Assembly: GCA_946478865.1 (NCBI GenBank)
Contig: CAMLDO010000006.1
Coordinates: 1 to 64,000 of the forward strand
Reading direction: 5' to 3'
Length of the DNA: 64,000 bases
Origin: an uncultured Methylobacillus sp.
GTDB lineage: Bacteria; Pseudomonadota; Gammaproteobacteria; Burkholderiales; Methylophilaceae
The notes under the pieces were generated by a model, which ran no database searches, was not told the origin of the DNA, and saw only the letters and a program-made list of their open reading frames with translations. The position numbers and the translations under genes were made by a program. Each line of letters starts with the position of its first letter. The first letter of the stretch is position 1. Below are positions 27,563 to 36,018 of this stretch, in pieces.

Positions 27563-29308
27563 ATGAGCGACTCCCTCACTCAGCATTCCCAAACTCCTCA
27601 AGCCCGACAAGACCGCGTGCTGGTCTTTGCAGTACATCCGGACGATGAAACGTTGGGTGCAGGCGGACTTATACAGAAAGCCCTGAAATCCGGTTCGGAC
27701 GTACGTGTCATTATTGTGACCGATGGCGACAACAATCCCTGGCCGCAACGCTATATCGAACGTCGCTGGAAAATCCTGCCGATGGATCGCGAGCGCTGGG
27801 GCAAGCGTCGGCATGAGGAAGCCGTCGCTGCATTATCGTTGCTGGGCGTCACCTCGGATCAGATCGTGTTCTGGGGTTTGCCGGACCAAGGTTTGACTGC
27901 CTTGTTGACGCAGCACCATGCGGAAACCGTCGCCAGAATTTCCAATGAAATCGCCTTATGGCAACCCAGTTGCATCGTCGCGCCTGCCTTGCAAGACAAA
28001 CACCCCGATCACAATGCCTTCGGCCTCATGGTGGAATTGGCACTACAGCAACTCGGGCAGGAAAACCCGGTGCCGCAAGTCCTGTATTACCTGATTCATG
28101 GGCAGGCGCTTTATGCGTCTGCGCTCAGTGTGGAACTGGATGACGCCGAACAGCAACTCAAACGCAAGGCGACGCTATGCCATTCGACGCAAATGGCGCT
28201 AGGCCGGCAGCGTTTCCTCAAATATGCGAAGCCTCGCGAAAGCTATCACCTCTCGCCCTCCCTGGATTCTTACCAGCTTCAGCATCCGGTTCGCGTCGTC
28301 TCAGTAGCGCCGCCCTTACTGACATTGCATATCCAGACCTCTGCCTGGATTCGCCGTTTCGGCAAGCCATCCCTCACGATTATGAGCGGAACGGCAGCTT
28401 ATCGTGTTGATCTGGATGTGCGGGGCCAGGTCAATATCACCGAATGCGTCAGCAACGCCATCATGGCACAAGCGTTTCTTGTCGAAGGCGACGACACGCT
28501 GGAACTATCGATGCCGCTCTCGCTGTTCAAGCAGACGGATCGCCTGTTCTTCAAACTCGAACGCCGTGGCGTTTTCTTCGATACGGCGGGATGGCGCGGC
28601 GCACGACTTGAAACGGACAAGGCTGTAGCTTCGGTAATCGGCTTGATGCCGTGCTACGAAGTCGAGGATTTCTGTGAGCAGGTGATTCTCAAGACCGTAC
28701 GGCAAGTGGACCATCTCATCGTCGTCGACGACGGATCGTCCGACGGCACCACACAGATCACACGACGCCTTGCCGTCCAATTGCCCGGCCAGATCAGCCT
28801 GATTCGCTTCGAGCGCAACCACGGCAAGGGTGTGGCCCTCATGGCTGGCTTCATCCATGCATTGAATCATTTCGATTTCGACACGCTGATCACCATCGAT
28901 GCCGACGGTCAGCACCCGCCCGGCCGTATTCCTGCACTGGTCGAAAAGATACGCGAAGGTGCGGAAATGGTGATCGGCGAACGGCAGGTTGCAGAAATGC
29001 CGGGGCGCAGCCGCATCGGCAATACGCTCGCGACCAACGCGATCCGCTGGCTGCACCCACATGCGCCGTCGGATACCCAGTCCGGCATGCGCGCATTCAG
29101 CCGCGCCCTCGTCGAGGAGATCGCGTGCCGCATCACCGGCAGTCGCTACGAAACCGAGTTCCAGATCCTGTTGCTGGCCCTGGGCAAGGGCAAACGCATT
29201 GCCACGGTCGAGATACCGACGATCTACATCGATAACAACCGTTCGTCCAAATTCCGTCCGGTACTGGATACGCTGCGCATTGCGCGGGCGATGATCCACT
29301 GGCGCTAG
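27563..29308 (+). CDS. PIG-L-family deacetylase fused to a family 2 glycosyltransferase
   Basis: 581 residues with two enzymatic ends. Residues about 12-225 are a LmbE/PIG-L zinc deacetylase: AVHPDDETLGAGG and the second metal motif DKHPDHNAFG. Residues about 355-581 are a GT2 domain like dolichyl/polyprenyl-phosphate mannose synthases, with VVDDGSSDGT near 387, NHGKGVALMAGF and DADGQ near 446. The segment 235-345 between them is unassigned. There are no obvious membrane helices. By family, the first domain removes N-acetyl from a sugar and the second adds a sugar to an acceptor, so it may build or trim a glycolipid. The product is unknown. The bd oxidase starts 14 bases later. Confidence 0.85.
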   Translation: MSDSLTQHSQTPQARQDRVLVFAVHPDDETLGAGGLIQKALKSGSDVRVIIVTDGDNNPWPQRYIERRWKILPMDRERWGKRRHEEAVAALSLLGVTSDQIVFWGLPDQGLTALLTQHHAETVARISNEIALWQPSCIVAPALQDKHPDHNAFGLMVELALQQLGQENPVPQVLYYLIHGQALYASALSVELDDAEQQLKRKATLCHSTQMALGRQRFLKYAKPRESYHLSPSLDSYQLQHPVRVVSVAPPLLTLHIQTSAWIRRFGKPSLTIMSGTAAYRVDLDVRGQVNITECVSNAIMAQAFLVEGDDTLELSMPLSLFKQTDRLFFKLERRGVFFDTAGWRGARLETDKAVASVIGLMPCYEVEDFCEQVILKTVRQVDHLIVVDDGSSDGTTQITRRLAVQLPGQISLIRFERNHGKGVALMAGFIHALNHFDFDTLITIDADGQHPPGRIPALVEKIREGAEMVIGERQVAEMPGRSRIGNTLATNAIRWLHPHAPSDTQSGMRAFSRALVEEIACRITGSRYETEFQILLLALGKGKRIATVEIPTIYIDNNRSSKFRPVLDTLRIARAMIHWR

Positions 29309-29322
29309 GATTGTTCGACGCG

Positions 29323-30753
29323 ATGTTCGATCCGAGCGCACTCGATCTCGCCCGCATACAGTTCGGCTTCACTATCTCCTTTCACATCATCTTTCCGGCC
29401 ATCACGATAGGCCTGGCAAGTTATCTCGCCGTGCTGGAAGGCGCCTGGCTGCGTACCCGGCGCCCGCTCTACCTGGATCTCTACCACTTCTGGCTCAAGA
29501 TTTTCGCGATCAACTTCGGCATGGGGGTGGTCTCGGGCATCGTGATGTCCTATCAGTTCGGTACCAACTGGAGCCGGCTTTCGGATTACGCAGGGAGTGT
29601 GCTGGGCCCTCTCCTTACCTACGAGGTGCTCACAGCCTTCTTCCTCGAAGCCGGCTTCCTCGGCGTGATGCTGTTCGGCCGTAACAAGGTCGGGCCGGGA
29701 CTGCATTTCTTTTCGACGCTCATGGTCGCGCTCGGCACGCTGATTTCGGCCACCTGGATACTCTCCGCCAACAGCTGGATGCAGACACCGACCGGTTATC
29801 AGATCGTCGACGGGCGGCTCATCCCGATTGACTGGATGGCGGCGATCTTCAATCCCTCTTTCCCGTATCGCCTCGCGCACATGGTTACCGCTGCCTACCT
29901 CGCCACCGCGCTGTTCGTAGTCGCCTCGGCCGCCTGGCACCTGCTGTGCCGCGATGACAACGCGGCGGTCCGGCGCATGTTTTCGATGGGTTTGTGGATG
30001 ATCCTCATCCTCGCCCCTGTGCAGGCCGTCATCGGCGATTACCACGGACTGAATACGCTCAAGCATCAGCCGGCCAAGATAGCCGCGATCGAAGGACATT
30101 GGGAAAACAAGGGCGAGGAAGCTGTACCGCTCATCCTGTTCGGCTGGCCGGACATGCAGCGCGAAGAAACGCGCTATGCGCTGGAAGTGCCGCATCTCGG
30201 CAGCCTCATCCTCACGCATAGCTGGGACGGACAGTTCCCGGGACTCAAGGAGTTTCCGCGCGAGGATAGGCCGCCTTCCACTATCGTGTTCTGGAGCTTC
30301 CGCATCATGGTCGGGCTGGGCGTGCTCATGATTATGCTGGGTCTTTGGAGTGCGTGGCTGCGCTGGCGTCAGAACCTGTTTCACCACAAGCCCTTTCTGC
30401 GTTTCGCCCTGCTCATGGGTCCAACCGGAATATTCGCGCTTCTGGCCGGCTGGTTCACCACCGAAGTGGGCCGACAACCTTGGGTGGTATACGGCCTAAT
30501 GCGCACCAAGGATGCGGTTTCGCTGCATGGCGCGCCGGAAGTGGGACTCACGCTGCTGCTGTTCGTGCTGATCTACTCTGCGGTATTCGGCACCGGCATC
30601 GCCTACTTGCTGCGCCTCATACGGCTAGGGCCGGTCACGGGCGAGAGCGCGGCACCCGACGAGGGCGGTCCGGGGCGCGAAAAACATCCGATGCGGCCGC
30701 TGTCGGTAGTCACCGGCCCCGAAGAAGACGTGACGGGAGACGGAAAGGCATGA
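29323..30753 (+). CDS. cioA: Cytochrome bd ubiquinol oxidase subunit I, CIO type
   Basis: About 476 residues with roughly nine transmembrane helices. The N-terminal ARIQFGFTISFHIIFPAITIG carries the high-spin haem ligand region, and GRQPWVVYGLMRT is the subunit I signature. The quinol loop (around GWPDMQREETRYALEVPHL) is short, placing it with cyanide-insensitive oxidases rather than E. coli CydA. It oxidises quinol and reduces O2 to water at the inner membrane. I chose the ATG at 29323 over a TTG at 29311 because AGGA lies 12 bases before it. The stop overlaps cioB. Confidence 0.92.
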   Translation: MFDPSALDLARIQFGFTISFHIIFPAITIGLASYLAVLEGAWLRTRRPLYLDLYHFWLKIFAINFGMGVVSGIVMSYQFGTNWSRLSDYAGSVLGPLLTYEVLTAFFLEAGFLGVMLFGRNKVGPGLHFFSTLMVALGTLISATWILSANSWMQTPTGYQIVDGRLIPIDWMAAIFNPSFPYRLAHMVTAAYLATALFVVASAAWHLLCRDDNAAVRRMFSMGLWMILILAPVQAVIGDYHGLNTLKHQPAKIAAIEGHWENKGEEAVPLILFGWPDMQREETRYALEVPHLGSLILTHSWDGQFPGLKEFPREDRPPSTIVFWSFRIMVGLGVLMIMLGLWSAWLRWRQNLFHHKPFLRFALLMGPTGIFALLAGWFTTEVGRQPWVVYGLMRTKDAVSLHGAPEVGLTLLLFVLIYSAVFGTGIAYLLRLIRLGPVTGESAAPDEGGPGREKHPMRPLSVVTGPEEDVTGDGKA

Positions 30754-31763
30754 GCATGGAACTCGCACTGCCGTACATCTGGGCCGTCATCATCCTGTTC
30801 GCAATCATGATGTATGTGATCATGGACGGGTTCGATCTCGGCATCGGCATCCTCTATCCCTTGTTCCACGACAAGGAAGACCGCGACCTCATGATGAACA
30901 GCGTCGCGCCAGTGTGGGACGGCAACGAGACCTGGCTGATCCTGGGCGGCGCTGGTCTGCTCGCGGCTTTTCCGCTTGCCTACTCGGTGATCCTCAGCGC
31001 CTGCTACCTGCCGCTGATCTTCATGCTGATCGGGCTGATCTTCCGCGGCGTCGCCTTCGAATTCCGCTTCAAGGCGCACGAGCACGAACGCCACTTCTGG
31101 GACAAAGCGTTCATCGGCGGATCGTTTGCCGCGACTTTCTTCCAGGGCATGACGCTCGGTGCTTATGTCCAAGGCTTCGAGGTAGCCGAACGCAACTTCA
31201 GCGGCGGCCCACTGGACTGGCTCTCGCCATTCTCGATTTTTACGGGAGTATCGCTCGTTGCCGGCTATGCGCTGCTGGGCAGCACCTGGCTCATCATGAA
31301 AACCGAGGGGCACGTGCAGCAGGAGTCCTACCGCGTGACGCGTCGCCTGGTGTGGTTGCTGCTGCTTGCGATTGCAGGGGTGAGCATCTGGACGCCGCTC
31401 ATGGATGCGGAAATCGCCGAGCGCTGGTTCACCATGCCCAATCTGTTATGGTTTGCACCAGTGCCGCTGCTCGTGGCTTTGTGCGCCCTGCTGCTGCTGC
31501 GTGCGATTGCACAGCGTCACGAAACCGCACCTTTCCTCTACACGCTGGCGCTGATTTTCCTGTGCTACGCCGGGCTCGGCATCAGCCTGTGGCCGCATGT
31601 AATCCCGCCCGACATCACGCTGCAGCAGGCCTCGTCGCCGCCGCAGAGCCAGATGTTCACGCTGGTCGGCACGCTGATCATCCTGCCCGTCATCCTGACC
31701 TATACCGTGTGGTCCTACCGCGTATTCCACGGCAAGGTGCGGCACGGGGAGCACTACCACTGA
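30750..31763 (+). CDS. cioB: Cytochrome bd ubiquinol oxidase subunit II, CIO type
   Basis: 337 residues. The N-terminus LPYIWAVIILFAIMMYVIMD is followed by GFDLGIGILYP and VWDGNETWLILGG, the subunit II signature, and about eight helices follow. The ATG overlaps the cioA stop (ATGA). The frame is open far upstream inside cioA, but this start is the conserved one. Its stop overlaps the start of a tiny third cistron (TGATG). Confidence 0.93.
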   Translation: MSMELALPYIWAVIILFAIMMYVIMDGFDLGIGILYPLFHDKEDRDLMMNSVAPVWDGNETWLILGGAGLLAAFPLAYSVILSACYLPLIFMLIGLIFRGVAFEFRFKAHEHERHFWDKAFIGGSFAATFFQGMTLGAYVQGFEVAERNFSGGPLDWLSPFSIFTGVSLVAGYALLGSTWLIMKTEGHVQQESYRVTRRLVWLLLLAIAGVSIWTPLMDAEIAERWFTMPNLLWFAPVPLLVALCALLLLRAIAQRHETAPFLYTLALIFLCYAGLGISLWPHVIPPDITLQQASSPPQSQMFTLVGTLIILPVILTYTVWSYRVFHGKVRHGEHYH

Positions 31764-31876
31764 TGTGGAAAAAGCTGGCCTGGTTCATTGCATTATGGGC
31801 CGCCGGCGTGATTTCACTGGCCGGGCTCGCGTACGGGCTGAAAATCCTTATGGAAGCCGCCGGATTATCGGACTAG
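31763..31876 (+). CDS. DUF2474-like small membrane protein of the bd oxidase operon
   Basis: A 37-residue protein starting MWKKLAWFIALWAAGV with a single transmembrane helix (about 6-30). Its start overlaps the cioB stop (TGATG). The position and the W-x-x-L-x-W-F pattern match the DUF2474 family found after cioAB, analogous to CydX, which stabilises the E. coli oxidase. The role here is inferred from position. Confidence 0.8.
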   Translation: MWKKLAWFIALWAAGVISLAGLAYGLKILMEAAGLSD

Positions 31877-31883
31877 GCGCGGC

Positions 31884-32240
31884 CTAATCCTTGTATTCGG
31901 TATATTTGGCGTTGCTGCCGCGCACCTTGTCGGCCGGGTATTTCTGCGCGTTGAGCGTGATCTTGGCATTGGCGGCATCGATGAGGTCGATGCCCAGCAC
32001 ATCCGACATGCGCAGCAGGTAGACGAAAGTATCCGCGATCTCGTGCGACACCTGTTCCAGCTTCTCCGGCGCAATATCCTTGCTTTCCGCCTCGGTCAGC
32101 CACTGGAAATGTTCCACCAGCTCCGCCGCTTCCACGATCATCGCCATCGCCAGGTTCTTGGGGGAATGAAACTGATCCCAGTCGCGCTCGCGCACAAAGG
32201 CGCGCAGGCGGTCGCGCAGTTCGGTCAGGCGGTCAGCCAT
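31884..32240 (-). CDS. MazG-like nucleotide pyrophosphohydrolase
   Basis: 118 residues, all helical, with the metal-binding pairs in EAAELVEHFQW and EIADTFVYLLRM. This is the pattern of the MazG/RS21-C6 (dCTPase-like) house-cleaning enzymes that hydrolyse nucleoside triphosphates to monophosphate and pyrophosphate. It is convergent with the oxidase operon, 7 bases from the small third cistron. Substrate preference cannot be read from sequence. Confidence 0.88.
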   Translation of the reverse strand: MADRLTELRDRLRAFVRERDWDQFHSPKNLAMAMIVEAAELVEHFQWLTEAESKDIAPEKLEQVSHEIADTFVYLLRMSDVLGIDLIDAANAKITLNAQKYPADKVRGSNAKYTEYKD

Positions 32241-32365
32241 CTGTTATCTCCATGGGGAATTTGAAAATGCAGGCCATGCCTGCTGCGGAAAACCCGCAAT
32301 GTACCATTTCGCGACGATCAACGCTCCGCTGGAAATCGCCCAGGCTACCGCGAGCTCAGTTTTCC

Positions 32366-33889
32366 TTATGCATCCCCTAGCGGGGTATTCGCCGGCCCAT
32401 GAAGTACCTGCCCATCGATACCAAAACGCGAGCCGTGACACGGACAGTCCCACGATTTCTCGGCGGAATTGAAAGACACCTCGCACCCCAGATGCGTGCA
32501 AACTGCCGACTTCACATACAGCTTGCCGCTCTTGTCGCGATAGGCCGCTTTTTTTGCCAAGCCGCTCCTGACGATGGCTGCCTCCCCAGGCGCAATCTGG
32601 TCTTCGTTATCCACCTCGGGGGGCGTTACCCAGTTGCCATACTGCGAAAGCGTGTTGGCCTGCTCCTTCACGAACTCGCCCATGGCATGCGTGGCTTTGC
32701 GGGCTGGGTCGTACACCTCCGTCCATGGGTTGTTCCGCCCCATGATCATGTCAGTCACCAGCATGGCCCCGGCGGTGCAATGCGTCATGCCGTTCCCCGA
32801 ATCGCCGGTGATGATGTAGACGTTATCGTTACCACCCGGATTCCTGCCCAGGTAGGCAACCCCATCCGCCGGTTCCATGACTTCGCCGGACCAGCGATAT
32901 GCGACCGCACCTGCCATCGGGTAATGCTGCCGCGTCCATTGTTCGATCTCGTCATACCGGTGTTCGGGGTGGGCGTCCTGCCCCACCTTGTGATCCTGTC
33001 CGCCGACGATCAGGAAATCGTACTGATCGGCCTGCTCAGGCGGCTCGGCAATGCGAATATAAAAGTATGGATCCCCCGTATCCCACAGCAGAATACGCGG
33101 TACCGCCCCCTTGGGCACCTGGAAGGCTACAACGTATGTCATGTAGCCTGATTGCTTGGTATGCATGGCGACACGGTTAATGAAAGGTGTATTGGTCGCA
33201 ATGACCGCGGCTTGGGCGTGCACGGTGTGATCTGCAGTCGTCACCTCGCTGCGGCCTGCATTTTCACGAACATCGAGCGCTCGGGTATGCGTAAAAATCC
33301 TCCCGCCGTTACGTTCGATTGCCTTGCAAAGGCCCGCCAGGTATCGCAGAGGATGAAACTGGGCCTGTTCCGAAAATTCGAGACACGGCCCGGTATCGAA
33401 ACTGAGCGCGGGCACGCAATCCAGCTTTTTCACCACTGCGCCTGCCCGCAAAGCGGCATCGTACTCCTTATCCAGTTCGGGCCGGCCCTCATGGGATCGG
33501 GCATAAAGATAGCCTTTCACCCGGACAAATCCGCATTCGATGCCCTCCTCCTTGCAGATGGTTTCGACCAAGGAGATCGCTTGCCCGAAACTGTCGGCCA
33601 CCAGCCGGCTGCTGTCAGCCCCCAGCATCGCTTCAATCTCGTAGTAGCGGTTGTCCGGCACCGCCAGGTGGGCCGTGGTATGGCCCGTCTCGCCGCTGCA
33701 GATTTCATATGCTTCGAGCAGAGCGACACTTTTACCTTCCTTGCTCAACAAATAAGCAGTCGTCAGTCCGGCAATGCCGCCACCGACGACGCAGACATCT
33801 GCCTCGATATTTTCGGTTAATCGGGAGTAGTCCGGCATGGGCTGGGTGTCCATCCATACCGAAGTCGAACGTTGAATTTCGCTGGTCAT
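32366..33889 (-). CDS. FAD-dependent oxidoreductase with C-terminal Rieske domain
   Basis: 507 residues. Residues about 30-400 are a DAO-type flavoprotein with the dinucleotide motif [15 protein letters not shown]. The last 90 residues hold a Rieske [2Fe-2S] site with CTHLGC and CPCHGSRF ligands. Electrons are presumably relayed between FAD and the cluster; the substrate of this family is not established to my knowledge. A strong CAGGAGGCGCC ribosome site precedes the ATG. A terminator hairpin separates it from the upstream methyltransferase gene. It appears monocistronic. Confidence 0.9.
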   Translation of the reverse strand: MTSEIQRSTSVWMDTQPMPDYSRLTENIEADVCVVGGGIAGLTTAYLLSKEGKSVALLEAYEICSGETGHTTAHLAVPDNRYYEIEAMLGADSSRLVADSFGQAISLVETICKEEGIECGFVRVKGYLYARSHEGRPELDKEYDAALRAGAVVKKLDCVPALSFDTGPCLEFSEQAQFHPLRYLAGLCKAIERNGGRIFTHTRALDVRENAGRSEVTTADHTVHAQAAVIATNTPFINRVAMHTKQSGYMTYVVAFQVPKGAVPRILLWDTGDPYFYIRIAEPPEQADQYDFLIVGGQDHKVGQDAHPEHRYDEIEQWTRQHYPMAGAVAYRWSGEVMEPADGVAYLGRNPGGNDNVYIITGDSGNGMTHCTAGAMLVTDMIMGRNNPWTEVYDPARKATHAMGEFVKEQANTLSQYGNWVTPPEVDNEDQIAPGEAAIVRSGLAKKAAYRDKSGKLYVKSAVCTHLGCEVSFNSAEKSWDCPCHGSRFGIDGQVLHGPANTPLGDA

Positions 33890-33966
33890 GGCGCCTCCTG
33901 GAGAAATGCTTGAGGAAATGGACGCGTAAACCGATAGGACAGCGGAATTGGAGAAAGATTAATAAA

Positions 33967-33996
33967 CGGGAGAAATCCTTTTACGGATATCTCCCG
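33967..33996 (-). terminator. Terminator of the rlmL-like operon
   Basis: CGGGAGA/TCTCCCG arms with an inner ATCC/GGAT pairing form a long hairpin. On the minus strand TTTATTAATC follows. It lies after the methyltransferase gene (ends 34060) and before the FAD/Rieske gene. Confidence 0.8.
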
Positions 33997-34059
33997 ATAC
34001 AAACGTCTCAGCGCTTCTTGATTATGGCCGGATCTGCAAGTCGGCCAGACAGCCCATTG

Positions 34060-35211
34060 CTACTTGCGGTTGCTGCCCGCCACCATCTTGATCTCGAACA
34101 GCCGGCACTCCAGCGGACCATTGAACAATGGCGTACGCTTCGAGGGAGCCAGCCGCATGAGCTTGGGCATGCGCAAATCCGAGGTGAGGAAATAGGCGTT
34201 CCAGCCAGCGAAGCTGCGCTTGAGCGTCTCTCCCATTTTCGGGTAGAGCGCAGCCAGCATTGCATCCTCGCCGATGCGCACGCCATAGGGGGGGTTCGTC
34301 ACCAGCACGCCGGAATCGGCCGGCGCTTCAAGCTGGGTAAAATCTCTCTGCGACAGCCACACGGCTTCCAGCAGCCCGGCCTCTTCCAGGTTCTGCTTGG
34401 CCGAGCGTACTGCCTTGGGATCGATGTCGCTGCCGTAGATTTCCATGAAATCCACCGGCTTCACGCGATCCAGCGCCTGCTGGCGCATGCCGTTCCACAG
34501 CGCAGCGTCGTAATTGGCGAACTTCTGGAAGGCGAAGCCGCGCTGCACGCCGGGCGCCATGTCGAGTGCCATCATGGCCGCTTCCAGCAGGAAGGTGCCG
34601 CTGCCGCACATCGGATCGAGCAGCGGCGTACCCGGCTGCCAGCCGGACAGCTTGAGGATGCCTGCGGCCAGATTCTCACGCAACGGCGCCTCCACGCTGG
34701 CCTTGCGCTGGCCGCGCTGAAACAGCGAAGCACCCGAGGTATCGAGGTAAAAACGATACTCGTCAGCGGTGAGATAAGCATGCACGCGCATGTCCGGCTG
34801 CTTGGTGTCGATGTAGGGGCGCTTGCCGCTTGCCTCGCGGAACTTGTCGCACACCGCGTCCTTGATGCGCAGCGTGACGAATTCCAGGCTCTTGAGCGGA
34901 CACTTCACTGCAGTCACCTTGACCATGAAGGTGCGCTCCACTGCGAACCATTTTGGCCACGGCAGCGCCATTGCCGCCTGGTACAGATCATCCTCGGTGC
35001 GGTACTTGCCCTGCCCTACCTGCAGCAGGATACGCGTCGCGACCCGGCTTTCGAGGTTGGCCCGGTAGCACACCGTCAGATCGCCGGCAAAACCGACCCC
35101 ACCGTCGGTAGGCGCCAACGATCCGGCTCCCAGCGCCTTCAGCTCGTCTGCCAGAATGCCTTCCAGCCCGCGCGGACAAGTGGCGAAATAGGTGTAGTGG
35201 TCTTTTTTCAT
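34060..35211 (-). CDS. rlmL: THUMP-domain class I RNA methyltransferase (RlmL-like)
   Basis: 383 residues: an N-terminal THUMP RNA-binding region (about 60-160) and a Rossmann methyltransferase domain with DPMCGSGTFLLEAA and the catalytic NPPYGVRIGED. It resembles the N-terminal half of E. coli RlmKL, which makes m2G2445 in 23S rRNA; here it is a separate protein. It follows the spermidine-synthase-like gene after 4 bases, in an operon with the RNB nuclease. Confidence 0.88.
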   Translation of the reverse strand: MKKDHYTYFATCPRGLEGILADELKALGAGSLAPTDGGVGFAGDLTVCYRANLESRVATRILLQVGQGKYRTEDDLYQAAMALPWPKWFAVERTFMVKVTAVKCPLKSLEFVTLRIKDAVCDKFREASGKRPYIDTKQPDMRVHAYLTADEYRFYLDTSGASLFQRGQRKASVEAPLRENLAAGILKLSGWQPGTPLLDPMCGSGTFLLEAAMMALDMAPGVQRGFAFQKFANYDAALWNGMRQQALDRVKPVDFMEIYGSDIDPKAVRSAKQNLEEAGLLEAVWLSQRDFTQLEAPADSGVLVTNPPYGVRIGEDAMLAALYPKMGETLKRSFAGWNAYFLTSDLRMPKLMRLAPSKRTPLFNGPLECRLFEIKMVAGSNRK

Positions 35212-35215
35212 GGGC

Positions 35216-36016
35216 TCAAACGATCAGGCGGTTGGAGGTGTGCTGGTTATGGTCGCGCAGGCGTTCCACGAACTCAAGGAACTCGATCTTGAACTCGCCC
35301 TGCAGTTGCTTTGCCCTCTCGCGCAGAGTGGCCCAGCGCAAATCGGGCGGCGTGCGGCGGAAACCGAACACGACGATATTGCCAGGACGTCCGGTCGGCA
35401 GTACCAGCACACGCATGCCGAAGCTCTGCTCGATGCGCTGCAAATACACGTCGAAGTTCTTGTCGCTGCCCCACAGGTTCACGACCAGGATGCCATCGTC
35501 GGTGAGCGCTTCGGCACAGGTATCGAAAAATGCCTGCGAACTCAGTTCCGACGCGAGCCCGCGGCTGTCGTAGGCGTCGAGGATCAGCACGTCGGACTCG
35601 CCAGCATGTGCATGCAGGTAAGCGACGCCGTCGCCCTCGATGGTCTGCAAGCGCGTGTCATCGTCTGGCAGATAAAAATGACTGCGGGCGATCGCGATCA
35701 CCTGCGGATTGATCTCCACGGTGCGTATCGTGTGCTGCGGCAGGTAGTGATGCACGAATTTCGGGATCGAGCCGCCGCCCAGCCCGATCAGCAGCAGATT
35801 GCGTGCCTGTGGGCGGAACAGCAGAAACATCATCATGCCGCGCGTATAGGTAAGCTCCAGGTCATAAGGAGCGTTGACGCGCATCGAGCTCTGGATCGTA
35901 TTGGAGCCGAGATGCAGCGAACGCACGCCGTCCACTTCGCTTACGTCGACGCTGTCGCCGTCGCTCACATTGCGATGGATGCTGCGCGCGAACCGGCGCG
36001 GGCCGAGGCGGAACAT
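35216..36016 (-). CDS. Spermidine-synthase-like protein
   Basis: About 266 residues with the Rossmann glycine-rich LLLIGLGGGSIPKF, the acidic TVEINPQVIAIA and the polyamine-synthase-like LILDAYDSRGL. The N-terminal beta region is shorter than in true SpeE, and the polyamine gate cannot be verified, so the product may not be spermidine. I chose the ATG at 36016, 2 bases after the RNB gene stop. The longer frame would overlap that gene. Confidence 0.75.
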   Translation of the reverse strand: MFRLGPRRFARSIHRNVSDGDSVDVSEVDGVRSLHLGSNTIQSSMRVNAPYDLELTYTRGMMMFLLFRPQARNLLLIGLGGGSIPKFVHHYLPQHTIRTVEINPQVIAIARSHFYLPDDDTRLQTIEGDGVAYLHAHAGESDVLILDAYDSRGLASELSSQAFFDTCAEALTDDGILVVNLWGSDKNFDVYLQRIEQSFGMRVLVLPTGRPGNIVVFGFRRTPPDLRWATLRERAKQLQGEFKIEFLEFVERLRDHNQHTSNRLIV

Positions 36017-36018
36017 GC

